NCBI RefSeq assembly: GCF_001889405.1
Contig: NZ_CP017921.1
Span: forward strand, 1,626,057 to 1,690,056
Reading direction: 5' to 3'
Length of the DNA: 64,000 bases
From: Methanohalophilus halophilus
GTDB lineage: Archaea; Halobacteriota; Methanosarcinia; Methanosarcinales; Methanosarcinaceae
Each line of letters begins with the position of its first letter. The first letter of the stretch is position 1. The translations under genes and the position numbers were made by a program. This document shows, in pieces, positions 54,618 to 63,880 of this stretch. The notes beneath the pieces were generated by a model, which was given only the letters and a program-made list of their open reading frames with translations, ran no database searches and had not been told where the DNA came from.

Positions 54618-57026
54618 ATGAGTGATAACAAATACATACGATGGTTTGAAGAGATTACGATTGATGATGTGTCCCTGGTGGGGGGGAAAAATGCATCATT
54701 GGGTGAAATGTACAGGGAACTTACGGATAAGGACATACGTATACCTAATGGTTTTGCAATCACTGCTGAGGCCTACTGGCATGTGCTGGACTCGGCAGGT
54801 GTGCTGGAAGACCTACGAAGGATTCTGGATGAATTGGACACGAAAAATCTCAGCAACCTTGCTGATGTCGGCAAAAAGGCACGGCACACAATTCTGGATG
54901 CACCTATTCCTGAAGACCTCTGGGATGAAATTAAAACTGCATACGACAAACTTTGTGAACAGTATGGTGTTGACACCGATGTCGCAGTACGCAGTTCAGC
55001 CACTGCTGAAGACCTGCCGAATGCATCTTTTGCAGGCCAGCAGGAAACTTATCTCAACATCCACGGCTATCATGCCCTGAATGATGCATGCAGCCGCTGT
55101 TTTGCCTCGTTGTTCACCGATAGGGCCATTTCCTACAGGATAAATAACAAATTCGATCATTTTGATGTGGGCCTTTCTATTGGCATAATGAAAATGGTTC
55201 GTTCCGATCTTGCATCCAGCGGAGTGATGTTCACTATCGATACAGAAACTGGTTTTGAGGATGTGGTCTTTATCACCGGCTCATATGGGTTAGGTGAGAA
55301 TATCGTGCAGGGGCTGGTAAATCCGGATGAGTTCTACGTATTCAAACCGACCCTTGAAGAAGGTTATAAGCCCATTATCCGCAAAAAGGTAGGCAGCAAA
55401 GAGATTAAGATGATCTATGGCCGGGGTGATTCCAGGGTACTTACGCGTAATGTGGATGTCCCTGAAAGTGACAGGAAAGGCTTCTGCATCAATAATGAAG
55501 AGATACTGCAACTTGCCAGGTATGCTGTCACGATTGAAAATCACTATTCCGGCAAATCAAATAAAGCAAAGCCTATGGATATAGAGTGGGCAAAGGACGG
55601 TGATACAGGAGAATTGTTCATCGTTCAGGCAAGACCGGAGACCGTACAATCCCAGAAAAGGAAGGATGTGCTTGAAACCTATTACATGGATGAAAAAGGC
55701 AAGGTACTTGTCACAGGCAGAAGTGTTGGGTCCAGGATATCCTCGGGCAGGGTGCATGTTATAAAGGATGTCTCTGGTTTGTCTTCCTTCAAACCGGGAG
55801 AAATCCTGGTGGCAGATACAACCACTCCTGATTGGGAACCTGTGATGAAAAATGCGACAGCCATCATTACCAATAAAGGAGGCAGGACCTGTCATGCGGC
55901 TATTGTCAGTCGTGAGCTTGACATTCCTGCTGTTGTGGGGGCAAATAGCAGCACAGAAATCCTTGAAACCGGCAGGCAAGTCACTGTAAGCTGTGCTGAA
56001 GGAGATACAGGCAGGGTCTATGAAGGCCAACTTGGATTCCATAAGGAAACCACAGAACTGGAAGATATCAGCAAGACCCAAACAGAAATAATGATGAACC
56101 TGGGTAACCCCGAAGAAGCTTTTGCACTGTCACGGGTGCCCAATGATGGAATCGGGCTGGCCCGACTTGAATTTATCATAAACAGCTATATAGGGATCCA
56201 TCCGATGGCGCTGGTTCACACTGAAAAAGTCAAGGATCAGGATGCAGTCAATCAGATTGAAAAATTGACACAGGGTTATTCGGATAAAGGGGAGTACTTT
56301 GTGGAAAGGCTTGCCGAAGGTGTCGCGACAATTACAGCTGCATTCTATCCAAAGCCTGTAGTTGTACGTATGAGCGATTTCAAATCCAATGAATATGCAA
56401 CCCTGCTGGGTGGAGAAGCTTTTGAGGCAAAGGAAAATAATCCCATGCTTGGTTTCAGGGGAGCTTCGCGTTATTATGATGAAAGATACAGGGAAGGGTT
56501 TGCCCTTGAATGCAGGGCGATGAAAAAGGTTAGGGATGAAATGGGGCTTACCAACCTTATCATAATGATTCCTTTCTGCAGGCGTGTGGAGGAGGCCCGC
56601 AAGGTTATCGAAGAAATGGGAAAACACGGCCTTAAAAGGGGTGAAAATGACCTGCAGGTATATATGATGTGTGAAATTCCCAGTAATGCACTCCTGGTCG
56701 ATAAATTTAGCAAATATTTCGATGGTTTTTCGATCGGGTCCAATGATCTGACACAACTCACACTTGGTGTTGATCGGGATTCTGAGATCCTGGCTTCAAT
56801 CTTTGATGAGAGGGATGAAGCTGTAAAAGAGATTGTATCCATGGCAATAAAAGGTGCAAAACGAAACAATAAGCACAGCGGGATCTGTGGTCAGGCGCCA
56901 AGTGATTTCCCGGAATTTGCTGAATTCCTAGTGCAGGAAGGCATTGATTCCATTTCTCTGAATCCTGATTCGATACTCAAAATATATCTCAAGGTGATGG
57001 AAACCGAGAAAAGTATCGGGAAATGA
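54618..57026 (+). CDS. ppsA: Phosphoenolpyruvate synthase
   Basis: The 802-residue enzyme makes PEP from pyruvate and ATP for gluconeogenesis. It has the three usual parts: the N-terminal nucleotide-binding PPDK_N domain (starting WFEEITIDDVSLVGGKNASLGEM), the swivelling phosphohistidine domain with H426 in GGRTCHAAIVSRELDIPAVVG, and the C-terminal PEP/pyruvate barrel containing GFRGASRYY, FSIGSNDLTQLTLGVDRD and the Cys of GICGQ. It is complete, with no split. A TAGTGGGGTT site precedes the ATG. A hairpin terminator follows. Confidence 0.96.
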   Translation: MSDNKYIRWFEEITIDDVSLVGGKNASLGEMYRELTDKDIRIPNGFAITAEAYWHVLDSAGVLEDLRRILDELDTKNLSNLADVGKKARHTILDAPIPEDLWDEIKTAYDKLCEQYGVDTDVAVRSSATAEDLPNASFAGQQETYLNIHGYHALNDACSRCFASLFTDRAISYRINNKFDHFDVGLSIGIMKMVRSDLASSGVMFTIDTETGFEDVVFITGSYGLGENIVQGLVNPDEFYVFKPTLEEGYKPIIRKKVGSKEIKMIYGRGDSRVLTRNVDVPESDRKGFCINNEEILQLARYAVTIENHYSGKSNKAKPMDIEWAKDGDTGELFIVQARPETVQSQKRKDVLETYYMDEKGKVLVTGRSVGSRISSGRVHVIKDVSGLSSFKPGEILVADTTTPDWEPVMKNATAIITNKGGRTCHAAIVSRELDIPAVVGANSSTEILETGRQVTVSCAEGDTGRVYEGQLGFHKETTELEDISKTQTEIMMNLGNPEEAFALSRVPNDGIGLARLEFIINSYIGIHPMALVHTEKVKDQDAVNQIEKLTQGYSDKGEYFVERLAEGVATITAAFYPKPVVVRMSDFKSNEYATLLGGEAFEAKENNPMLGFRGASRYYDERYREGFALECRAMKKVRDEMGLTNLIIMIPFCRRVEEARKVIEEMGKHGLKRGENDLQVYMMCEIPSNALLVDKFSKYFDGFSIGSNDLTQLTLGVDRDSEILASIFDERDEAVKEIVSMAIKGAKRNNKHSGICGQAPSDFPEFAEFLVQEGIDSISLNPDSILKIYLKVMETEKSIGK

Positions 57027-57036
57027 AAACATTTCA

Positions 57037-57058
57037 GCAACCTTTTCTAGGGTTGCTA
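57037..57058. terminator. Bidirectional hairpin between ppsA and the kinase gene
   Basis: AGCAACC (57037-57043) pairs with GGTTGCT (57052-57058), followed by an AT-rich run. It lies between two convergent genes. Confidence 0.6.
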
Positions 57059-57098
57059 TTATTACTCTTTATAGGCCAGATATGATTTTTTCCTGTAG

Positions 57099-58211
57099 TC
57101 AGAAGCGTATCGTAAAAGTCGTACCCTCGGATATGTTCAGATCTATTGTGCCATCGATCTGGGAAACAAGATTAGTTACAAGTTGCAGCCCAAGGGATTC
57201 TGTATTCTTGAAATCTATTTCTTTGGGAAAGTGGCCACTGTCATGCACAACCAGGATATAATCACTATTTTCTTTAGCGAAATGAATTTCGATTACACCA
57301 TCCTGTCCTTCCTTAAAAGCATGTTGCAGGGCATTGGAAACCAGTTCATTAATTATGATTCCAAGGGGCACGGCCCTGTCCATTTCAAGATGGAACTTAT
57401 CCACATTGACATTTACAATTACTTTGTTGGTATCAAGATCATAGGAATGAATAAGATATTGCATAAGCTCATTAACATAATCCAAAAAATCGAGGGTTTT
57501 GCAGTTGCTGGACTGGTATAACTTTTCGTGTATAAGGGCTATAGAACGCACCCGATTTTCACTTTGTTTGAAAGCTTCCACTACTTTATTGGGATCATAA
57601 TTTGTTGATTCAAGATACAGCAGTCCGGAGACAACCTGTAGATTGTTCTTTATCCTGTGATGGATCTCTTTTATCCTCATATCTTCAAATTCACGGAGGG
57701 ACCTTTCTGCACGTTCCCGTTCAGCAATTTCCTTCTGTAGTTGGTGGTTGGCAAGGGTTAGTTCAGAAGTACGCTTTTCTACGATTTCTTCCAGGTTCTT
57801 GCGGTAACTGCTGAGTTCTTTTTCCACATGAATCAGTTTGATGGCATCTCCTATTCTTTCCGCTAAGGCATCAATCAGCTTGCGCTCTTCCCTGAGGAAC
57901 GGACCCTCGTTTGCATGTGGCTTTTCTTCGAGATAAAAGACCTCGAGGCAACCTGCATTCTTTTTTTCAATAATTAATGGGGCGGACTGTTTCCACTGGC
58001 TTTCCTGAAAATGCGGGCTCATAAATGTATTTTCTTTCAAAGTAATCCTTGCGCAAGCTATGTGCGGGTATTGCCAGGCAGAAGGAATGAAGTCTACTAT
58101 TTCCTGTAAAATTGTGTCCAGATCGCTTCTCTTTTCAACAATTCTGGATATCTGGTAGAGGCAGTCTAATTCCTTGACTCGCTCTTCCAAATCATGTGTC
58201 CGCTTTCTCAA
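57099..58211 (-). CDS. Sensor histidine kinase with GAF domain (HisKA_2 type)
   Basis: The 370-residue protein has an N-terminal coiled lead and a GAF sensor (about 20-130), then a coiled linker. A HisKA_2 dimerisation helix carries the phospho-His in IHHRIKNNLQVVSGLL, and the HATPase domain has the N box INELVSNALQHAF and a G box. It has no membrane segment, so it senses an internal signal. The start is uncertain: the frame stays open upstream of the TTG at 58211 for over 25 codons without ATG or GTG. Its cognate regulator could be one of the two in this window. Confidence 0.88.
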   Translation of the reverse strand: MRKRTHDLEERVKELDCLYQISRIVEKRSDLDTILQEIVDFIPSAWQYPHIACARITLKENTFMSPHFQESQWKQSAPLIIEKKNAGCLEVFYLEEKPHANEGPFLREERKLIDALAERIGDAIKLIHVEKELSSYRKNLEEIVEKRTSELTLANHQLQKEIAERERAERSLREFEDMRIKEIHHRIKNNLQVVSGLLYLESTNYDPNKVVEAFKQSENRVRSIALIHEKLYQSSNCKTLDFLDYVNELMQYLIHSYDLDTNKVIVNVNVDKFHLEMDRAVPLGIIINELVSNALQHAFKEGQDGVIEIHFAKENSDYILVVHDSGHFPKEIDFKNTESLGLQLVTNLVSQIDGTIDLNISEGTTFTIRF

Positions 58212-58404
58212 TGCAGATTCGACACATTTTGTATTCGGTTTATCCTCCGTTTTCTTGATGCTATTGCCTCCAACACATCGTATATTGGAGATTACTTACA
58301 TATCACTAATCTCAGTATCTATTGTATGTATTTATATGTTACACTTATAAGATCAGTCATATAGAAATAAATAAAATATTTAAAAAATTAACAAAAAAGT
58401 TTAG

Positions 58405-58477
58405 TAGCCCGGCACGGATTCGAACCGAGGTTGCAGGATCCAGAGTCCCACATGATTGACCACTACACTACCGGGCT
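58405..58477 (-). tRNA. tRNA-Gln (anticodon CUG)
   Basis: Minus strand: acceptor AGCCCGG pairs with CCGGGCT. The anticodon loop CTCTGGA carries CTG, and the T arm GGTTCGAATCC is standard. The discriminator is A. CCA is not encoded (the next bases are CT), unlike the tRNA-Leu in this window. Confidence 0.95.
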
Positions 58478-58529
58478 GCTACGAAAACGTATCCTACATT
58501 GGATATTTAGTATATAAAATTATCGGGAA

Positions 58530-58931
58530 TTATATTTCATCCGGGTCTTTATTTAATATAGCAGTAGACCACCAGTTGGCCATATCTATAAGATCTTTAC
58601 TGAACTGACTCGATAGACGGTATTCCTTATTCTTGTTAGATATGAGTCCCGCACCAAGTAATTTGTTGCGCATTGCATAGAAAGATGCTCGTCCAACGTC
58701 AAGCTCTTTCATTATTGATTCCCATTCACTTGTTTTAACCGCATTGCCACTCTTTTGGCGTTCTTCGATCAAAGTCAGAAATTGCTGTCCGCGCCGTGCA
58801 GTAGCATCTTCCTGAAAAAGCCTGCTCATAAGGCTATAATAAGGATCTCTGGAGTGGGTAATCCGGGATCCCGAATCAGAACGTATTATTAGGGTTGTGG
58901 ATGTACGCGGAGCATCCTTTATTGCTACCAT
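58530..58931 (-). CDS. Probable winged-helix DNA-binding protein
   Basis: This 133-residue protein is not in a family I can name. Residues 50-105 read as a winged helix (WESIMKELDVGRASFYAMRNKLLGAGLISNKNKEYRLS), with a recognition-like helix and a short wing. The N-terminal 45 residues look disordered and basic. The C-terminal helix is Trp-rich. It follows a DUF2551 gene by 10 bp on the same strand, so the pair may be a small regulatory unit. Confidence 0.65.
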   Translation of the reverse strand: MVAIKDAPRTSTTLIIRSDSGSRITHSRDPYYSLMSRLFQEDATARRGQQFLTLIEERQKSGNAVKTSEWESIMKELDVGRASFYAMRNKLLGAGLISNKNKEYRLSSQFSKDLIDMANWWSTAILNKDPDEI

Positions 58932-58941
58932 GAATACTCAT

Positions 58942-59262
58942 TCATGTGGATGGTTTTTCTCGCGTGGTAATGGCATTCTGTATCAAGTCTACATACTCTT
59001 CTTTTAGTGAGTATGTTGTAGGTGTTTTATATGACTCCTTATGGGATCTCAGAATACCTAACTTTGAATGTATATAACCTACCATAGAGGCCACTACACT
59101 TCTGGATGCGTCGAACTGCTTGTTGATCTTTTCGTGAAGATCATCAACCGTAAACTGTTTTACGTTGAGAAGAATAGATAGTATATGGGTACGCAGTCCG
59201 CTCACGTCAAGTTCTACGAACTTTTTGAGACGGTTTTTTATTTTAGATCTAATAGCTTTCAT
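58942..59262 (-). CDS. DUF2551-type small archaeal protein
   Basis: The 106-residue basic protein begins MKAIRSKIKNRLKKFVELD and has a winged-helix-like core (FTVDDLHEKINKQFDASRSVVASMVGYIHSKLGIL). It resembles the DUF2551 family known from Methanosarcinales. The fold suggests DNA binding; no target is known. The TATA-like GTATATATATGAATT lies about 30 bp upstream of the ATG on the minus strand. The gene is divergent from the zinc-finger-like gene at 59366. Confidence 0.75.
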   Translation of the reverse strand: MKAIRSKIKNRLKKFVELDVSGLRTHILSILLNVKQFTVDDLHEKINKQFDASRSVVASMVGYIHSKLGILRSHKESYKTPTTYSLKEEYVDLIQNAITTREKPST

Positions 59263-59365
59263 AGAATTACCCCTATCTATGTATTAATTCATATATATAC
59301 AATCAAACTATTTATATGTTTGTAAAGTAATGTTGTTTCTGTAACCTTAATAGAGGCCTAATATA

Positions 59366-59860
59366 ATGAATGTTTCTTTTGATAAATCAACCTTGCGCTA
59401 TTCATTGCCAAATAAACTATTGTGTATAGATGATAATCGGTTAATTCCTCCTTTTGAAGAAGAAGAAAATGAAATGGGTGTATGCAGTGAATGTGAGGGT
59501 CAGTTGTTTTCCTTCACTTATCACAATTTTCAGGATTATACGGCAGTAGTATGTCGCTGTGTAGATTGCTCTCTTCTAAGGATAATTCTTTTTGATCCTG
59601 CATGGGAATGGGTTGGGGAGTACCCGGTGTCAATTATCGATGACGTCTCACAAACCAGTGCCAATTCAGTTGAAAGGAACTCTATCTCAGATATTGGAAA
59701 CATTGCAGCAATAAAACTAGAGACTGTGTTTTCGCCCAGGGAAATTGAAGCTATGATTCAGAAATCAAAGGGTGAAAACTATGTTCGTCAGTATCTCTAT
59801 AATGCAAGGAAAAAATATTCACTATTCAATGAATTGTTTGGTTATTCTCTGGAGATTTAA
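59366..59860 (+). CDS. Uncharacterised protein with CxxC pairs
   Basis: The 164-residue protein has CSECEG (residues 40-45) and, about 25 residues on, CRCVDC, probably one zinc site (CxxC...CxxC). The C-terminal part is helical and charged, with SPREIEAMIQKS. No family is recognised. A TATA-like CTATTTATATG lies at about 59307-59317. The gene is divergent from the DUF2551 unit, so the two could share regulation. Confidence 0.6.
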   Translation: MNVSFDKSTLRYSLPNKLLCIDDNRLIPPFEEEENEMGVCSECEGQLFSFTYHNFQDYTAVVCRCVDCSLLRIILFDPAWEWVGEYPVSIIDDVSQTSANSVERNSISDIGNIAAIKLETVFSPREIEAMIQKSKGENYVRQYLYNARKKYSLFNELFGYSLEI

Positions 59861-61060
59861 ATCTCACTTTTTGTTGACTCTTTCTTTATAAAATAGTCTT
59901 ATTTTATATTAATTATTAAATTTATTCGGATGTCGTTTAACTGTCAGTATAAATGTTTTTATCTAAACAGACAGGAATAATATTTGCTTAATTTTATTTT
60001 ATGTAATATTTTTAAATTACTGGAAAGCACTGTTTTTTAGTAATGATTACATGTTACAATAGTAATTTTTAAGTTAAGTTTACTAATTAAAATTATTACT
60101 AATTCAATTAATAAGTTTAGTATTTTGTCTTTAGAAAAATTATTATTTTACCATTATGCCAGTCTTGTAAAGTGAGATGTTATTTAGTGAGGTTTGGCGC
60201 ATTAAATGCTTTATAGGCGAGTTGGAGTATATTACACATCATATATGAATGAAACTTTGATATTTGACAAATATGCGTTTCTTCTCTTTTTTTTGCACTA
60301 AATGGGGCGGTAGTGGAGTGTAACTGCTGTATTACTATAGTATTTGTAATAATTGTGTTTACTGAAACTGTGCATTATACCAGATTTACAAAATCATTCA
60401 TATATATTGTATGAATAAAGGAAATCTAGGTGCAGACAAATGATTTCCCCAGGGGATCTCCTCTCTAATTAGATTACCTGGGTAGTTATTTTTGTGGCAT
60501 GTTCTTAGCCATTATGTGGTGAAAAATAAACCTATGCTTTATATGGCATTTTTTATCTATTAGGTGTATAGGTAGAGACTAATAATAGTATGTATACACA
60601 TAGCCTTATAATTTAGTTATTTACTATTGTTTGTATATGTTCTTTTACTTCTTTATTCAAGATTGCAATGGAGGCAGAAAATTCTGCTATGTTTTTTATG
60701 TCTTTTTCTGCTCGCTACGTATAGGAGTATTAACTTAATTATGTGTATATAAACATACCATTATAATATTTATCTTCTTTTTATCCCTCAATTTTCATTA
60801 TTGGCTCATAAAATAATGTATTCTTAAAATGAGAATTGCCATTCTTTACTGTAATATTGTGTAAACACCAGCATAAGTTATGCATACTAAAATATATGTT
60901 TTGTGAAGTATATAATATATAATATTATAACTCAATTTAATAATACATTTTATATTATATATAGTGTATTGCATGCTTTTTGAAAAATATATTGCTATAA
61001 ATATTTTCAAAAATGCACTTAACAAAATATAATTCGGTGTAGTGTAAAATTTTCGTATTG
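59861..61060. other. 1.2-kb AT-rich non-coding region
   Basis: No convincing coding frame on either strand. Sequence is very AT-rich, with long ATATAAT runs near 60905-60965. The one stronger dyad is CCCAGG (60448-60453) with CCTGGG (60477-60482). A GC-richer segment at about 60425-60490 around it could be part of a small RNA. No long direct repeats are seen by eye. It lies between an intact gene and a pseudogene, so decayed DNA is the simplest reading. No replication initiator gene is near, so an origin is unlikely. Confidence 0.5.
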
Positions 61061-61530
61061 CTAATTTAAAAGAATCTTAATAATAACCAATAAAATAAGA
61101 AAATTACAAACCTTGCTGAGGAAAGATTTTGTCCGTTCATGTCGGGTATTTGTGAAAAGATCTTCAGTGCTACCTTCCTCCACTACCGGGCCGTCGTCCA
61201 TAAAGAAGGCCCTATCAGCTACTTCTCTTGCAAAGCCCATTGTGACAACAACCATGGTCATACCTCTTTTGCAAGATCCCGGATGACAGCCAATACTTCC
61301 CCTACCATTTCAGGATCCAATGCCGAAGTGGGTTCATCAAATAGCATCACTTTTGGATGCATTGCAAGAGCTCTTGCAATTGCCACCCTCTGTTTCTGGC
61401 CGCCTGAAAGGGAGGCTGGATAAGCATTTGCTTTGTCCTTTAATCCGACTTTCGTGAGGAGTCCCATCGCACGGATATTTGCTTTCTCTTCATCCATCCC
61501 TCTCACAATAATGGGAGAAAGTGAGACATC
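61061..61530 (-). pseudogene. Broken amino-acid ABC transporter ATPase (GlnQ-like)
   Basis: Three lesions are visible. The first 100 or so residues, including Walker A, are missing; homology begins at [16 protein letters not shown]. The signature [17 protein letters not shown] and Walker [22 protein letters not shown] are intact. The frame then ends at LAKEV because one base is lost (about 61262). In the next frame MTMVVVT is followed directly by MGFAREVADRAFF, lacking the two residues (His-Glu) of the usual VTHEMGFA, so the switch histidine is gone. No permease or binding protein is nearby. It is clearly a relic. Confidence 0.88.
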
Positions 61531-61734
61531 CGTCCTATATTATATACTGGGGCATATGCAATATACTTGCACTTGCATATTTAGACAGTATTATTTATTG
61601 AGTAACTCAGGTTAGCATATGTCTATAAAAATCTTCCTGTTTAATACGTATCATCTGGCATATTTATGCTGCTGTGATGAATGAAATCCCTTAAATAGGC
61701 AAAGAAAACAGAAGAAATAAAGTTAAAATAAAAA

Positions 61735-62217
61735 TCAATTCAAAGTAGAAGCCACTCTTCGTTTATACCTAATATCCATTACTCCATGGCTGCAACTGAT
61801 CGACTCACTATCTGGATCAACACTTGCAGGCAGAGTTACGTGTTGTGTCTCAGTGCATCCAGCGTCCGGGAAATGCACTGCAATGTCTACTTCATTGTGG
61901 CGTGAGGCAATTGACACAAGATCTTCGTCAACTTTAATGTCGACTGTAACGTAAACTTCATCGTCGGTCTTAAATGTCTCAACCAGGGGAGTTTGGTCTT
62001 TTACAAAAACATCCTCTGGTGTCTCCTCTGCTGGTGGTGATTGTTCATTGAATTGATCATTATCCATAGGGTTATGAGCAATGGAAAACCCATATACGAA
62101 GGGCTTATTGTCATTACCTTCTCTCATCTTTTCAAAAACATACTGAAGAAGGTCTTCGATGTCTTCGAAAGAATTATTTTCGTCTCTATTGTTGTCATCT
62201 TTTTTGCGATCATTCAT
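61735..62217 (-). CDS. Hsp20-like (alpha-crystallin/GvpH-like) protein
   Basis: The 160-residue acidic protein has an extended N-terminal region with FEDIEDLLQYVFEKMREG and YGFSIAHNP. A CS/alpha-crystallin-like beta sandwich follows (about 80-155: ETFKTDDEVYVTVDIKVDEDLVSI, then VTLPASVDPDSESISCSHGVMDIRYKRR). The GVMDIRY strand matches the conserved GVL motif of small heat-shock proteins. It resembles archaeal Hsp20/GvpH proteins; no gas-vesicle genes are present, so a chaperone role is preferred. It is divergent from msrA across a dyad. Confidence 0.75.
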   Translation of the reverse strand: MNDRKKDDNNRDENNSFEDIEDLLQYVFEKMREGNDNKPFVYGFSIAHNPMDNDQFNEQSPPAEETPEDVFVKDQTPLVETFKTDDEVYVTVDIKVDEDLVSIASRHNEVDIAVHFPDAGCTETQHVTLPASVDPDSESISCSHGVMDIRYKRRVASTLN

Positions 62218-62251
62218 GTTCTCTACCTCCCCGGTTTAGTAAAAAAAAGAT

Positions 62252-62283
62252 TGTTCGAACATATGCGAACATCGTATATAAAC
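62252..62283. promoter_or_regulatory. Operator-like dyad and TATA box between hsp20 and msrA
   Basis: TGTTCG (62252-62257) and CGAACA (62266-62271) form a perfect dyad around eight bases. They directly abut CGTATATAAAC (62273-62283), which reads as a TATA box in both directions. A repressor bound here could control both stress-type genes. The regulator is unknown. Confidence 0.5.
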
Positions 62284-62348
62284 TATTCCCTAGAAGCCAT
62301 TGAATAATTATATCTGGCAGAAAACCAATGAGATTATGGGGATTATAA

Positions 62349-62843
62349 ATGAGTTTGAAACCTATGGAAAAAGCGACATTTGCTGCCGGATGCTTCTGGG
62401 GGATTGAGGCAGCATTCAGGGAAGTTGAAGGCGTTATTAGCACACGGGTTGGTTACACAGGAGGGAGTGTACCCAATCCCTCTTATAAGGAAGTTTGTAC
62501 CGGACGTACAGGCCACGCTGAAGCTGTTGAGATTACTTATGATCCACAAATTGTAAGTTATGAACAAATGCTGGATATTTTCTGGAATATTCATGATCCT
62601 ACAACATCTAATCGACAGGGGCCGGATGTTGGAACACAATATCGCTCTGCTATATTTTATCATGACAAAAAACAAAAAGAAATTGCTCTGAGTTGCCTTC
62701 ATAAGCTACAGCAATCAGGCAAATTCAAGGCTATAGTTACAGAAATTGAGCCCGCTTCTGAATTTTATCCTGCAGAAGATTATCATCAGCAATATTTCGA
62801 AAAAATGGGGATATGTAGTTCCGGAAAATGTGGCTGGAAATAA
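62349..62843 (+). CDS. msrA: Peptide methionine-S-sulfoxide reductase MsrA
   Basis: The 164-residue enzyme repairs oxidised methionine. The catalytic Cys is in [12 protein letters not shown]. Further conserved parts are [41 protein letters not shown] and [14 protein letters not shown]. The C-terminal SSGKCGWK could supply a resolving Cys. The gene is complete. The DUF2115 gene follows three bases after its stop. Confidence 0.95.
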   Translation: MSLKPMEKATFAAGCFWGIEAAFREVEGVISTRVGYTGGSVPNPSYKEVCTGRTGHAEAVEITYDPQIVSYEQMLDIFWNIHDPTTSNRQGPDVGTQYRSAIFYHDKKQKEIALSCLHKLQQSGKFKAIVTEIEPASEFYPAEDYHQQYFEKMGICSSGKCGWK

Positions 62844-62845
62844 GT

Positions 62846-63361
62846 ATGATCTGCGACCATTTAAACAATGGGCAAGAATTAACTACCAATCTCAAGAAGA
62901 AGGCAAACCGGTTTACTCCTTCAGATTTTATGAAAATAAGATCTCTGATGTTGCAAAGTACTGAAAACCTCCCTTCAAAATACAGACAGATATATGGTGA
63001 GGATTTATTCAGGCATCTTTATGAAACCATAGAGGAGATTAAAAGATACAACGCAACCACTCTACTCTTAACTTTTGATAGGAAGGATTGCCTGGATCTA
63101 ATTCAGCGTATCGATTTAATGCAGGAAGAGGATAATGAAAAAAACAGGTTGTTCACAGATCTGGCCAAATTGACTTCAATATACCTCATATTTGTTGCAG
63201 GCAAGCCCCTCCATCCTTTAAATATGGAATTCCCTGGAGGTAGCAAAATTGCAAAAAAGGACAATGTGTATTATTGTCCCGCGAAAAACAAACAGAAAGA
63301 TGTGGAGATTGCATTATGCAAGTTTTGCATATGCAGGGATATGGATGAAATGGGGGAGTGA
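62846..63361 (+). CDS. DUF2115/UPF0305 family protein
   Basis: The 171-residue protein matches the methanogen DUF2115 family. A helical N-terminal part contains ENLPSKYRQIYGEDLFRHLYETI. After a central HPLNMEFPGG segment the Cys-rich C-terminus reads VYYCPAKNKQKDVEIALCKFCIC, which suggests a metal or Fe-S site. Function is unknown. The ATG at 62846 lies three bases after msrA; an in-frame ATG at 62828 would overlap msrA. Coupling with msrA hints at oxidative-stress context. Confidence 0.85.
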   Translation: MICDHLNNGQELTTNLKKKANRFTPSDFMKIRSLMLQSTENLPSKYRQIYGEDLFRHLYETIEEIKRYNATTLLLTFDRKDCLDLIQRIDLMQEEDNEKNRLFTDLAKLTSIYLIFVAGKPLHPLNMEFPGGSKIAKKDNVYYCPAKNKQKDVEIALCKFCICRDMDEMGE

Positions 63362-63368
63362 AAATCAC

Positions 63369-63548
63369 TCAGATATTTGCTTCATCAACAAGCCTTTTGA
63401 AAAAAGCATCAGAAGCTCCCTGTCCATCCAGTGGTCCACAAAACTTGATTAATTCCCAACCTTCGTTTCCCATTTCATTTAATTCGTCTTTTGTTTTACT
63501 CCAGTCATCAGTTCTTATTGGTTTTATATCATATTCCCAGCAAGGCAT
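63369..63548 (-). CDS. Small DUF4177-like protein
   Basis: A 59-residue protein. It begins MPCWEYDIKPIRTDDW, has the family's hallmark ELNEMGNEGWELIKF in the middle and ends with AFFKRLVDEANI. The pattern of an N-terminal strand, a helix with LN..G.EGWEL and a FKR strand fits DUF4177-type proteins, whose role is unknown. An AAAAGGTGG site precedes the ATG by suitable spacing. It converges on the DUF2115 gene with 7 bp between stops. Confidence 0.8.
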   Translation of the reverse strand: MPCWEYDIKPIRTDDWSKTKDELNEMGNEGWELIKFCGPLDGQGASDAFFKRLVDEANI

Positions 63549-63880
63549 GTATTAACCACCTTTTTATTGTGTAGCTAAAAGTTGCAACTGCATCATATAT
63601 AACACTTATTAAAAATTGTTTTTTATGACTGTACAAGTAAACTTTATTCCAGTCGCGCAATATCTAATAGTATTACTTTTGGAAATTAAACGTTTTTGAT
63701 TATTAAGTTCTTTTAGTTTTGCATTCTATTCAATATAAATATTATTTTATTTTTAGTTTCTTTGGATTTATGAATTTATTATTTCGCTATGTAACTTGAA
63801 ACATTATTGGATATTGATGCATTATTAAATATGATGAAATCGTAGTTCCACCGTATTCTACATATCGAGGAGAACTTATT

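Noticed and set aside
59861-61060. Replication origin in the AT-rich gap
   Set aside because: No cdc6/orc1 gene and no set of origin-recognition-box-like repeats was seen; AT-richness alone is not enough.
63358-63555. Plus-strand 65-codon frame after DUF2115
   Set aside because: It is the antisense of the DUF4177-like gene, which has a ribosome site and a recognisable core.
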